A stretch of DNA of 64,000 bases, from positions 82,175 through 146,174 of the forward strand of contig JALONM010000001.1 of NCBI GenBank assembly GCA_025454925.1. The letters are read 5' to 3'. The position numbers and the translations under genes are program-made. Every line of letters starts with the position of its first letter. Position 1 is the stretch's first letter. This document shows positions 18,325-27,141 of this stretch, piece by piece. This DNA comes from Cytophagaceae bacterium. GTDB lineage: Bacteria; Bacteroidota; Bacteroidia; Cytophagales; Cytophagaceae. The notes beneath the pieces were generated by a model that ran no database searches, was not told the origin of the DNA, and saw nothing but the letters and a program-made list of their open reading frames with translations.

Positions 18325-20145
18325 TTAGAAACTTAGATTAAACATCAGGCTAATCCGGTCAAATTTAACCGAACGCGCAGAAGTTTTGGCGTCTTCCAGA
18401 TTATACAAATGATGTTGCAGAGTCAGGTAAGACGCATTTGAGAAACGATAACGAGCCCCATACCCAATCATAGTTTCTGTTTGATCAATCTTGTAGAAGG
18501 TAGTATTCCAGTTAATAGGCTGGAAGTAGTTATTATACAAAGCTGTATATTCAGTTCCGCTAGCCATGTTCATCTTGATACCTGCCAGTAAATCTAACTT
18601 TTTAATAAGTTCTAACTCAAGTCCAGCATCAACTAAATTACTACTCAAATCAACGAAATCAATTGAATCAACACCTGGCCTATTGGTTTGATCCATGCGG
18701 AATCCACCATGAAGTACAATACGCTTCTCCCAACCAATTATTTTATGAATGTTTGCATTCGCTTTTAAACCAATCACCATAAAGGAACGCTTCTCTGTAA
18801 GAGATCCGGCAGGCACTACTTCCTGAAGCATCGCCGTATTTACAGCCAATCCTGCTTTTTCATTCTTATCGTTCCAGGTAGCTTTGATATCAACTCCTGT
18901 TCTATTTGGGGTAGCCACTCCAAAAGGAGTCGCATTACCATAAACCGGATTGTAGGCCATTAATCCAGCAGTTATCTGAGTATTCATCACGCCTGGATCG
19001 TGAATCATGTCGAACATGCTCACAGATCTTGAAAATGGATTAAGCGGATCGTTTCCATAAATTGGGAAAGTGGCTAAATCATTGGAGCTGGTAGCAAAAT
19101 TTACACGTTTAGATTGAGCCCCTGAACTGTAAAAATAGGGATCCACACTGCGGTAAGTAGCTTTCACATTAATACCCAGTTTAACCAAATCAACAGAAAG
19201 TCCTGCATCGAAAAACGCGCCATTCACATTCGTTGGTGCCAAGGTGTCTTTAAAGAAATTCATTTGGGACAAACCTCCCTCCGCTAACAAATTCAATCGC
19301 ATGGCTGCACGGTTCAACAAAACGGCAGTCAATTCACCGGAACCTACCGGATTATGGAAATAGGTTTTGGGGGCTATTAAACTTTGGGTGCCGCCAATTT
19401 CGTAAAGGTTAATGTAATTAGCCGCCAAATTATAGCGAGAAGTTTTCAATAAGGAAACACGGCCACCTGTTTGGAAAGACGCAGGATCTAAAGCAGTCTG
19501 ATTGCGATTTCGCAAGAAGAAAACATCAAATTTCACTTGATCCAAAAAGGAAGTTTTGGCGCCTATAGAAAAATCCGCGTGTGCCCCTTGTTGCCACCAG
19601 CTATTGCCTTTGTTGAAATTCTCATATTGAATGTAGTCTCTTCGGAAATCGCTGAATACCGCCGCTTCACTGATCTGGGCATCTCCATCGTTGTTATACA
19701 TAGTATAAGGAGAAAGCTGAAGGCGAATATCCCCCAATTCGTAGTTTACCGTTTTGGCTATAATACCACGAATGTAAATCCAACGTAAAATAGATTCATC
19801 TCCAGCGGCATAAAAGCTTCCCAACTGACTGCGCAAACGAAGTATGGCATTAATCTCCGTTTTCTTGTCCGGAGTGATTTTAAAGCCCAAATCCATCAAA
19901 ACTGAACCGGTGGAAGTCCGGTCAACGTTGAGTGTATCACGCTTGTCCAGGCGGTCCGATTGTTGCAAGCCTCGGCCGTAAATACCGAATTTCACCTTTT
20001 CATCCTGCGCCTGCACCTGCTGCATATACGTTAATCCCAGCAAAGCTACCAATACGGTGCGAGTAGCGCTAAGGGAGAACTTCCAGGTATTTTGTAGAGG
20101 GTTCATAGATATTATAGTCATATTCCTTTTCAAAGTCTTGATCAT
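18325..20145 (-). CDS. Outer-membrane beta-barrel protein (porin-like), GH16 operon
   Basis: The 606 residues contain a long n-region and a signal peptide ending VQAQ (about residues 27-47). The mature part is a run of amphipathic strands with aromatic girdles and short turns (FGIYGRG, INAILRLRSQLG, IGYGARYRF) and ends in FNLSF, the terminal-Phe signal read by the BAM machinery. I see no TonB box, plug domain or SusC signature, so it is not a TonB-dependent receptor. It starts 8 nt after the other barrel gene. A diffusion channel or cell-surface organiser for the products of the GH16 enzyme would fit; this is inference. An internal ATG (about residue 15) would also leave the signal peptide intact. 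Confidence 0.75.
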   Translation of the reverse strand: MIKTLKRNMTIISMNPLQNTWKFSLSATRTVLVALLGLTYMQQVQAQDEKVKFGIYGRGLQQSDRLDKRDTLNVDRTSTGSVLMDLGFKITPDKKTEINAILRLRSQLGSFYAAGDESILRWIYIRGIIAKTVNYELGDIRLQLSPYTMYNNDGDAQISEAAVFSDFRRDYIQYENFNKGNSWWQQGAHADFSIGAKTSFLDQVKFDVFFLRNRNQTALDPASFQTGGRVSLLKTSRYNLAANYINLYEIGGTQSLIAPKTYFHNPVGSGELTAVLLNRAAMRLNLLAEGGLSQMNFFKDTLAPTNVNGAFFDAGLSVDLVKLGINVKATYRSVDPYFYSSGAQSKRVNFATSSNDLATFPIYGNDPLNPFSRSVSMFDMIHDPGVMNTQITAGLMAYNPVYGNATPFGVATPNRTGVDIKATWNDKNEKAGLAVNTAMLQEVVPAGSLTEKRSFMVIGLKANANIHKIIGWEKRIVLHGGFRMDQTNRPGVDSIDFVDLSSNLVDAGLELELIKKLDLLAGIKMNMASGTEYTALYNNYFQPINWNTTFYKIDQTETMIGYGARYRFSNASYLTLQHHLYNLEDAKTSARSVKFDRISLMFNLSF

Positions 20146-20153
20146 CGTAAGTA

Positions 20154-22118
20154 TTAGAAGAAAATTTTAAGTTCAACGGTGGACTCATATCCCTTGAAAT
20201 CCTCGTCTTTAAAACTATTGTCCTGGAATCGAATCCAGCGGTGACGGAAGTAAATTGAAGTGCTATTCGACAATGTAAGGTCAGCACCCATTCCTACGCC
20301 TCGGCCCATTTGATCTCTGGATAAACCTGCCTGACCGTTTCGACCAGTAGTGGCAGTAGTAAGATCCGTCTTTTTATTTCCTTTGGTAAATTCTAAGCCA
20401 TAGTAACCAGAAATCACCAAGTCTCTGGCAATATGCACATACGCTTCGGCCTCATGCGCATGAGAACTGATAAATGCGGCCTCTCCAAAAACCGGCAGGA
20501 TAGAGAACTTATTCTGAGCAGATTGGGCAGAGCTTAACAAGAAGTAATACACGTCTTTCCCTAAAATCTTATTCTTGTATTTCAACTGCAAATCCAGGGA
20601 TGCATAATGATTCTTAGAAATCGGAGTGGAATCAGGGTTCAAGGCATTCACATTCACAATTTCATACACACCTCTGTAAAATGTTCCTATTCGCTGATTC
20701 GGACCTAATCTATAAGGATCTCCTGTAGCTTCTATCAAGGCTGGAAAATTATAGGCCATCCTCGACCATGCTAAGGAATTGATGCGGTGCGAATAGGTCA
20801 ATTGACGCCCAAACGGAAGTTTATTGATTTCACTTTCAAACTGAATACCTCCAATAATTTTTAGCTTACCAATCTTACCTTCTGTATTGATGGCTCCTCC
20901 TTGACGGTTGTTGGCTAATCCACCGACACCAGTAAGATTTCCACCGAAAGGTTGCAAGTTAAATGTTCCCAAGAATCCATTGTTCAACTCGGGATTTGAT
21001 GTATTCTGGAATTGCGCCACATTCGAAGTGAAGTTTTTACTGATCCGGAAGAAGCGAAAATCAAACGGCATACTTCCAAATATTTCCGGCGTTCTCAAAT
21101 TAAGAATGATACCTTCTCCCCAAGCCCTCTTATAATTAGGACTTTCATAGAAGCCATACCCCACTTCCCCATTCAGATTAAACCCAAACTTATTAAGAAA
21201 GAATTCCGATGTAAAAATTTGCCATTGTACATCGATAGTTGAATTAATACTATCGCTCCGCGCAGTACTATTGAAGGTATTTAAACTTACATAACTATTA
21301 TTTCCTAAGTTTTTATTAACACGGATACCCAAATTCGATTTAGGCATTACGATATTCTCACGATCAAACCCTCCGTTGTTTTGCGACATACCATAGAAAA
21401 CATCCGCGCTCAGGCGAAATGGAAGTCGCGTAACATTCAAAATAAATCCTTTGAAAGCATTAGTACCGAAACGAATGTCCTGGTTAATGGTACCTGTATG
21501 ATAGTAAGAAGCATAGCGTCCCTTCACATTCCCGGCAGGGTCCCAAGGCTGTCTTTCCCACACACTGTATCGGTTATAACCTACGTTACCTCCAAAAGTG
21601 AACGGCGACAAGCGTACCCATTCAATACCACCAAAGCGTAAATAATAACTTCCGTATTTAGTATCTGCAGTACCTCTTAATACCATGGTGTTAAAGGGGC
21701 CTGTTCTTCTTGGCTGCGTGGTTCCTAAAAACGCATCAAAACTATCGCCCAAATACACTTCTGAACCTAAACTCAAACCTGGCATGGGTGAACCACCCAA
21801 GTAAAAAAACAAGAAAGGGTTCTGGTAAATATCACCTCCGCGCATTACAGGCGCTGCGGTCCAGCCATCATATGGGTCTTTCAGCTTTCGACTAAAGAAA
21901 TAACCACGATAATACCCACCTACATCAAGCTTGCTTAAAGCCCTCTTAAAATATTCGGGCGACACAGCCAACTGATGCTCGAGCTTTACCGGAGCTATTT
22001 GTGCGGAATCTTGCGCGAACACCTGCAACGCCAGCAACAGCAAACAGCACTGGAGGAATTGACGGCAGGTTGTAAACAAAATCTTCATATTAATCATCGG
22101 ATCGTTGAATTCAGTCAT
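20154..22118 (-). CDS. Outer-membrane beta-barrel protein, GH16 operon
   Basis: The 654 residues contain a signal peptide ending VFAQ; the ATG at residue 11 (22088) gives the most normal signal length, while the upstream ATG at 22118 lies 4 nt after the GH16 stop. The mature protein consists of alternating amphipathic strands (YYRGYFFSRK, SYYLRFGGIEWVRL, ASLDLQLKYKNK, VISGYYGLEFTKG) and ends in VELKIFF, a typical outer-membrane C-terminal signature. No plug, TonB box or SusC/SusD motif is visible. It differs in sequence from the second barrel downstream, so the operon encodes two unrelated or very diverged barrels. Probable role: outer-membrane transport or anchoring linked to GH16 glycan breakdown. 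Confidence 0.75.
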   Translation of the reverse strand: MTEFNDPMINMKILFTTCRQFLQCCLLLLALQVFAQDSAQIAPVKLEHQLAVSPEYFKRALSKLDVGGYYRGYFFSRKLKDPYDGWTAAPVMRGGDIYQNPFLFFYLGGSPMPGLSLGSEVYLGDSFDAFLGTTQPRRTGPFNTMVLRGTADTKYGSYYLRFGGIEWVRLSPFTFGGNVGYNRYSVWERQPWDPAGNVKGRYASYYHTGTINQDIRFGTNAFKGFILNVTRLPFRLSADVFYGMSQNNGGFDRENIVMPKSNLGIRVNKNLGNNSYVSLNTFNSTARSDSINSTIDVQWQIFTSEFFLNKFGFNLNGEVGYGFYESPNYKRAWGEGIILNLRTPEIFGSMPFDFRFFRISKNFTSNVAQFQNTSNPELNNGFLGTFNLQPFGGNLTGVGGLANNRQGGAINTEGKIGKLKIIGGIQFESEINKLPFGRQLTYSHRINSLAWSRMAYNFPALIEATGDPYRLGPNQRIGTFYRGVYEIVNVNALNPDSTPISKNHYASLDLQLKYKNKILGKDVYYFLLSSAQSAQNKFSILPVFGEAAFISSHAHEAEAYVHIARDLVISGYYGLEFTKGNKKTDLTTATTGRNGQAGLSRDQMGRGVGMGADLTLSNSTSIYFRHRWIRFQDNSFKDEDFKGYESTVELKIFF

Positions 22119-22122
22119 CTAG

Positions 22123-23019
22123 TTATTTTTGCTCTTCCACACGCTTGAATACGCGCACGTAATCCACAAACATGTACTTGGGAAACACTGTATTATCATC
22201 GGGATTTCCAGGCCAATTTCCACCAATGGCGAGGTTCAACAGAAAATGAAACTTCTGGTCGAAAGGCCAACGATGTGGTTTTAAATCTGCAGGGGTGCGG
22301 GTCGCATACAAACTATCGTCCAAGTAAAAACGAATCACATTCGGCTCCCATTCGGCAATGTATACATGATAATCTGTGGACACATCCTTCCCTTTTTCCA
22401 ATTCAATTTTAGCACCTACCCATTTGTTATCAGGCCATGGCAAACCATAATGCAAGGTTCCATGAACCGTTGAGGGTAAATTTCCGATAGTTTCCACAAT
22501 ATCGATCTCTCCACTTTGAGGCCAGGTACCGTACTTATATTCGGTAGGCAACATCCAACCTGCAGGCCATACACCTTGCTGTACAGGAAGTTTAGCGCGT
22601 ATCTCCATTCTGCCGTACAAAAAGTCTGCTTTTCCTCTGCTGTTCACACGAGCCGACGTATACTGCTGTCCTTTATAATTTTGCTTAATGGCTTTAATTA
22701 CCAGTTTGCCTTTGCGGAAAAATAAGTTCGCTTTAGAATTAGTATAAAACTGTAATTCGTTATTTCCACCGCCATCTCCGTTTACTTCATAATTCCACTT
22801 GGATGTATCTAATGTATCCCCATTAAATTCATCGCTCCAATAAAATTTCCAGCCCGGACGAATGGTATCGGTCTTATATCCGTTGTCTCCTGGCTCTACA
22901 AAATCTTCTTCCACAGATTCTTCGGCGGTAAGATACGTATCGGGTTGTTTCACAAAGTATACCTTGGAACAAGCACCTAAAGCAACAATTACTAGTAAAG
23001 CTATATATATTTTTTTCAT
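22123..23019 (-). CDS. Glycoside hydrolase family 16 lipoprotein (endo-beta-glucanase/laminarinase-like)
   Basis: This 298-residue protein has a lipobox ALGAC (Cys17), then a ~40-residue acidic linker, then one GH16 domain. The catalytic signature is EIDIVE at 171-176, giving E171 as nucleophile, D173 as helper and E176 as acid/base. Other family marks are WSDEFNG (61-67), WNYEVNGDGGGNNELQFYT, YGRMEIRAKLP, GWMLP and VHGTLHYG. GH16 enzymes cleave internal beta-1,3 or beta-1,4 bonds with retention. The EIDIVE form is typical of laminarinases and lichenases, but agarases and porphyranases share the fold, so the substrate is not settled. It should be tethered at the outer membrane. It is the second gene of the operon, 8 nt after the tandem-repeat protein. 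Confidence 0.92.
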   Translation of the reverse strand: MKKIYIALLVIVALGACSKVYFVKQPDTYLTAEESVEEDFVEPGDNGYKTDTIRPGWKFYWSDEFNGDTLDTSKWNYEVNGDGGGNNELQFYTNSKANLFFRKGKLVIKAIKQNYKGQQYTSARVNSRGKADFLYGRMEIRAKLPVQQGVWPAGWMLPTEYKYGTWPQSGEIDIVETIGNLPSTVHGTLHYGLPWPDNKWVGAKIELEKGKDVSTDYHVYIAEWEPNVIRFYLDDSLYATRTPADLKPHRWPFDQKFHFLLNLAIGGNWPGNPDDNTVFPKYMFVDYVRVFKRVEEQK

Positions 23020-23027
23020 ACTCCAGA

Positions 23028-24128
23028 TTATCGAACAAATCGAATTTCGTCAAGATATAAAGTACCTGTTGGAAGTACCATGTACAAAAGTGTATTCAAC
23101 TTCTCGCGATCAACACCTTTCAAACTGATCCGGTATCTTTTCCATTCGTTGGTAATCTCCACCGACACATCATTGACACGTTCTTCATTCATGTCGCCTG
23201 CCCCTACTCCGATCTCCGACAAAATATAAGGACGGTTCTTGGTGCATTCCGCACGTGCATAAAACTCCAATGCCGTATATTGACTCATGTCAGGCAGTTT
23301 CGACCAGTCGTTCAGCATAACATTCCATTTACCCGAAGAAAAGATGTACAAACCTCTCCAAGCTTCAGAATTGTCTACAGCGAACTTCAAACATTTAGGA
23401 CCGAGATATGGATTAAAGCGACAGTCTGGATCGATTTTCATACTAATACCATTCTTTTCACCCATGAATCCACTGGGAATTCCTCTTTCCCAGCCATCCA
23501 TGAAAATGTAATAACTGGAAGTATCTTTAGGAACCTTGCGACCCGATAAAACTAAATCATCGACATTGGTTTCAATAGAAGAAGTAAAGTAGATCTCATC
23601 CAGATACACCACCATTGGCCTGGTAAATACCAACAAAAACAAACCGTTTAGTGAAGTAGCATTTTGTGGCACCTCTAATACATAGCGTTTCCAGGAGGTG
23701 GTTAATGGAATTTTTGTTTGTTCGGATTTTGGTTCTCCTTCTTCTCCTATCCCAACTTTCTCCAACAAGCCTTCCGATTCAGCTTTTGCATGAAAAACCA
23801 AATATTTGTGTGAACTTAAGTCAGCCATGGCTGTTTCAGGAGGAAGAAACCTGCGTGCCGTAGTATTCTTATATACAAAAAGTACAGACCATGACTCCGT
23901 TCCATCCATTTTCACTTTCCAACAAGAGTTTCCCTTGAATGGGGAGACTGTGCAGGCAGCATCCTGGCTTATGCTCGTGCCACCCTTTTCACCAAGCAAC
24001 CCCGAAGGACTTCCTTCGGTAAACTTGTCGTCATACACGTAGTAGGGCTGAGCACTTAGTGATGCCCAACACAACAAACCAAGCCATTGAAACCAATTTG
24101 TAAAGACCGTCTTGGAATTTCTGTTCAT
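23028..24128 (-). CDS. Secreted protein of two tandem jelly-roll (CBM-like) repeats
   Basis: This 366-residue protein has a signal peptide ending LSAQ (~1-27) followed by two homologous units, about 28-190 and 207-366. Each begins YYVYDDKF-GSPSGLLGEK or YYIFMDGW-GIPSGFMGEK, continues through a GNSCWKVKMD-ESWSVLFVY or GPKCLKFAVD-EAWRGLYIF strand pair and TSWKRYVLEV or NEWKRYRISL, and ends VVYLDEIYF or TLYLDEIRF. The pattern of a final YLDEI strand matches galactose-binding-like carbohydrate modules of the CBM11 type by inspection. No catalytic residues are apparent. It is the first gene of the GH16 operon, so a soluble or surface glycan-binding role is likely. No lipobox is seen. Confidence 0.75.
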   Translation of the reverse strand: MNRNSKTVFTNWFQWLGLLCWASLSAQPYYVYDDKFTEGSPSGLLGEKGGTSISQDAACTVSPFKGNSCWKVKMDGTESWSVLFVYKNTTARRFLPPETAMADLSSHKYLVFHAKAESEGLLEKVGIGEEGEPKSEQTKIPLTTSWKRYVLEVPQNATSLNGLFLLVFTRPMVVYLDEIYFTSSIETNVDDLVLSGRKVPKDTSSYYIFMDGWERGIPSGFMGEKNGISMKIDPDCRFNPYLGPKCLKFAVDNSEAWRGLYIFSSGKWNVMLNDWSKLPDMSQYTALEFYARAECTKNRPYILSEIGVGAGDMNEERVNDVSVEITNEWKRYRISLKGVDREKLNTLLYMVLPTGTLYLDEIRFVR

Positions 24129-24348
24129 ATACAGTTATTTTAGATCATTTTTCCCTGATCTTGTTGGAATATGTAGTCTTACTATCAGGATTAAAAGGAA
24201 ATCTGAAAAAACTTCTAAAATAAATTCAAATCCCTGTGTCAGGTAATTGTTAAAAATTACGCTTAGGAAGCATAACCGACAGCCAAATCCTGTCTATTAA
24301 TACTAGGTTCGCACAAAAATGGTTACAGTTAAATCGCAATCAATACAA

Positions 24349-24756
24349 TTAATTCACATGAGGGCGCAATTGCTTCTTTTGTTCCAATACATTCAAACTA
24401 TCTACCACCGCCTCATATAGTTTATCCATCACCGCAGGATCTTGTTCATAAAACGTTCTGCTTGACTTAAACAATTCATAATCAATACCTTCCTCCTTTA
24501 ATAATTGTTTTTCAAGGTGCTGGTAGGTAGCAACGGAGGTATCGTTCTTAATGCGCAAGGTCATCATTGCCTCCAACACATGCAGCTTAACCATAACCTG
24601 TACCATTTTCTCTTCAGAAAGAATTTCTCCTGCCGGTTGGGCCTTGCCATTCTGTTGACAGGAAATACAAATCAGAGAAATCCAAAGAAACACGAAGAGC
24701 CAGACCTTCCATGTACTTGTACCAAACATATTAAGAAGTGCGATGTTTCTATTCAT
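24349..24756 (-). CDS. DUF4296 family small lipoprotein-like protein
   Basis: The 135 residues include a hydrophobic N-terminus (VWLFVFLWISLICIS) ending in Cys-Gln-Gln, which looks like a lipoprotein signal although the lipobox is imperfect. The start may be the ATG at residue 10 (24729). The body matches the DUF4296 pattern: LSEEKMVQVMVKLHVLEAMM, YQHLEKQLLKEEGIDYELFKSS, a Y-QDP motif, then MDKLYEAVVDSLNVLEQ. The family is restricted mainly to Bacteroidota and has no known function. It is divergent from bshB1 and separated by 138 nt. Confidence 0.75.
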   Translation of the reverse strand: MNRNIALLNMFGTSTWKVWLFVFLWISLICISCQQNGKAQPAGEILSEEKMVQVMVKLHVLEAMMTLRIKNDTSVATYQHLEKQLLKEEGIDYELFKSSRTFYEQDPAVMDKLYEAVVDSLNVLEQKKQLRPHVN

Positions 24757-24894
24757 ACAACTGTTTTTAAGGAAAAAACCTCCATAAGCCTTGTCTGTAG
24801 GATTGCCAGGAGCTTAGTATTCAAACGGTTAAAAATACTTAATTTTACACGTACATTCCGAGGAAAAAAGAGGAATAATATTGACTTTCAAAAC

Positions 24895-25596
24895 ATGAAA
24901 TTAGATGTAATGGCATTTGCCGCCCACCCAGACGATGCAGAACTATCGTGTGCCGGAACTTTACTTGCTCAAATAGCCTTGGGAAAAAAAGTTGGCATCA
25001 TTGATCTTACCCGTGGGGAACTGGGAACCAGAGGAACTCCGGAACTCCGGGACATGGAAGCTCAAAAATCTTCTGAACTTTTAGGACTGCATGTGCGCGA
25101 AAATCTGGGCATGGCAGATGGATTCTTTGAAAATGATCGCGAACACATCCTCGCTATGATTCGCGCTATTAGAACTTACCAACCAGACATTGTGCTATGC
25201 AATGCCATAGATGACCGACATCCCGATCATGGACGAGGTGGCGCATTTCAGTCCAGGGCTTGCTTTCTCTCTGGATTAATAAAAATCGAAACCGGACAAG
25301 ATGCCTGGAGACCCAGATTGGTATTTCATTATATACAAGACCGATATTTGAAACCAGATTTTGTGGTAGACATTACACCTTTCTTCAACAAGAAAATTGA
25401 AGCCATACAGGCATTTAAATCTCAATTTTACGACCCACAAAGTAAAGAACCGGAAACTTATATTTCCTCCTCAGGATTCCTGGACTTTGTAAAAGCTCGT
25501 GCCATGGAACTCGGACATTCCATTGGCGTTACGTACGGAGAAGGATTTACGAAAGAAAAACAACTAGGTATAAAAGATATTTCCACTTTCCTGTAA
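24895..25596 (+). CDS. bshB1: Bacillithiol biosynthesis deacetylase BshB1
   Basis: The start is placed at the ATG at 24895; the frame is open further upstream but would run across the divergent gene. The 233-residue product starts MKLDVMAFAAHPDDAE, the zinc-binding and catalytic HPDDAE motif (11-16) of LmbE-type N-acetylglucosaminyl deacetylases. It continues with DLTRGELGTRG, and a second metal site DDRHPDHGRG lies near residue 105-114. BshB removes acetate from GlcNAc-malate to give GlcN-malate, the substrate for cysteine addition by BshC, in the synthesis of the low-molecular-weight thiol bacillithiol. Length fits BshB1 (~235 residues). bshA and bshC are not in the window. The CAP-domain gene follows 36 nt downstream. 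Confidence 0.9.
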   Translation: MKLDVMAFAAHPDDAELSCAGTLLAQIALGKKVGIIDLTRGELGTRGTPELRDMEAQKSSELLGLHVRENLGMADGFFENDREHILAMIRAIRTYQPDIVLCNAIDDRHPDHGRGGAFQSRACFLSGLIKIETGQDAWRPRLVFHYIQDRYLKPDFVVDITPFFNKKIEAIQAFKSQFYDPQSKEPETYISSSGFLDFVKARAMELGHSIGVTYGEGFTKEKQLGIKDISTFL

Positions 25597-25632
25597 ATCA
25601 AACTTCTAACTCCTTACGCTTTCCCATCGACT

Positions 25633-26817
25633 ATGCGCAGACGTCTATTGATCGCTGTTGGTATGCAGTTTTGCATACTCCGCTTGTTACATGCTCGATG
25701 GATGAGCATGTACCTGCTGCTAGCATACTCACTCACGCCCGCGCAATTCGATGCCGCCGCACTCGACAAGCATTGGATCTCAAAAAATTATTGGCAATGT
25801 TATAAAGAAGCATTGAAGGCTCAAAAAAAATATCCAGACCAAGCCCTCCCATTGATCTACGAAGCCTCTTGTTTACTTCAACTTCAAACGCATAAAAAAA
25901 TAGTCAAGAGAAAAACATTCTCGATTGTTCGTATATCGGAAATAATGCTCAAAGCAAGAAATAAAAAAAACAGTGGAGAGCATGCCGCTTTGCACAAGCA
26001 TTTACTCTCCACCATTCAGGACTCGCTGATAAAAAACGCTAACCAAAGATACCTTGCTCCCTTAGCGATTAGATCACAGGAAACTTCAGATTCCAAAACA
26101 GAAAAAGAATATCAGACTCAATTGAGCCTGGCTTTAAAACAAAAGAAAATAGCGGAATCAATCTTCAATAATTTCCATAAAACATTCAATAGAAAAAGTG
26201 AAACCTGGAAATCCAAATACGACCAATCCCTCGATTATACGATTGATGGATTTGATTTTGAAGAATACGATCACCCTTTATATCGACTCTGCAATACCGC
26301 AAAAAACGAATCGTACCTGAATGACATTGAAATACAATTATTTTATTTCACCAATCTCGCTCGCATCAATCCGGCCTTATTCAGAAACACCTATCTTAAA
26401 AAGTATTTACCAGAAACATTTACCTCACAGAAAAGCAGCAGCGAGTACGAAAACAGCTTAAACGAAGATCTACTTCGCATGACTCCCAAGCCTCTGCTTT
26501 TTCCAGACAAGGATTTATGGAAAGCAGCACTCGCCCATGCCGAAGACCTGGGAAATAGCGGCCTTACAGGCCACAACTCTACCGATGGCACCTATTGTTT
26601 TGACCGGATTAAAACTATTGCAGGGAAAGACGCCAGTAGTGAAAACTGCGCCTATGGCCCCAATCGTTCTTTCTCTATTCTGATGTTACTTTTGATTGAC
26701 GAAGGAATTCCTTCCAAAGGACATCGCTACAACCAACTTGGAGAATCCAAGTTGGCAGGCATAGCACACCGACCTCACAAAGTATATGGTTGGAATACCG
26801 TATTTGATTTTCAATAG
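25633..26817 (+). CDS. CAP (SCP/PR-1-like) domain protein
   Basis: This 394-residue protein carries an arginine-rich hydrophobic start that may be a signal sequence; the ATGs at residues 11 and 24 are alternative starts. Residues ~45-215 are a lysine-rich, mostly helical region. From ~230 the CAP fold appears: an initial LFYFTNLARINP helix, the AALAHAEDLGNSGLTGHNS segment, a SENCAYGP motif and a GHRYNQLGESKLAGIA segment, corresponding to the four CAP signatures with histidines in the GHN and GHR positions. Bacterial CAP proteins are secreted and poorly characterised; some bind lipids or metals. It probably shares a transcript with bshB1. Confidence 0.75.
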   Translation: MRRRLLIAVGMQFCILRLLHARWMSMYLLLAYSLTPAQFDAAALDKHWISKNYWQCYKEALKAQKKYPDQALPLIYEASCLLQLQTHKKIVKRKTFSIVRISEIMLKARNKKNSGEHAALHKHLLSTIQDSLIKNANQRYLAPLAIRSQETSDSKTEKEYQTQLSLALKQKKIAESIFNNFHKTFNRKSETWKSKYDQSLDYTIDGFDFEEYDHPLYRLCNTAKNESYLNDIEIQLFYFTNLARINPALFRNTYLKKYLPETFTSQKSSSEYENSLNEDLLRMTPKPLLFPDKDLWKAALAHAEDLGNSGLTGHNSTDGTYCFDRIKTIAGKDASSENCAYGPNRSFSILMLLLIDEGIPSKGHRYNQLGESKLAGIAHRPHKVYGWNTVFDFQ

Positions 26818-27141
26818 TATTTTTTATCCAAATCTTTCTCTTTCTCCATAATATTTTTTTATCAAATTCAGTAAAATTGCTACAAATGCAGGCAAGCATT
26901 TTCCGATAAAAAAACAACAAAATAAAATCTTTACATCTACTTAAAAATCTCTCAAATACCTTATAAATAGGGGCCTACAGGATAAACACACCAACTTTGA
27001 TATCGAATAAATCACCAGCTTATTTTTCTCAAAAAAAAATTTACTCAAAAAAAACACCAACCAAAACTTGATGAAAAATTTATTTATCAGAATAAAGCAT
27101 AGAATCTTGACTTAGTCTTCGAAACTATTTTATTAGCAGAT
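26818..27141. other. AT-rich intergenic region upstream of the short dnaE
   Basis: No coding sequence, hairpin terminator or clear promoter found. I looked for an inverted repeat that could be an SOS operator in front of the polymerase gene and did not see a convincing one. Confidence 0.5.

Noticed and set aside
24505..24894. Longer N-terminus for BshB1
   Set aside because: The extension would run antisense through the DUF4296 gene, and the family starts at MKLDVMAF.
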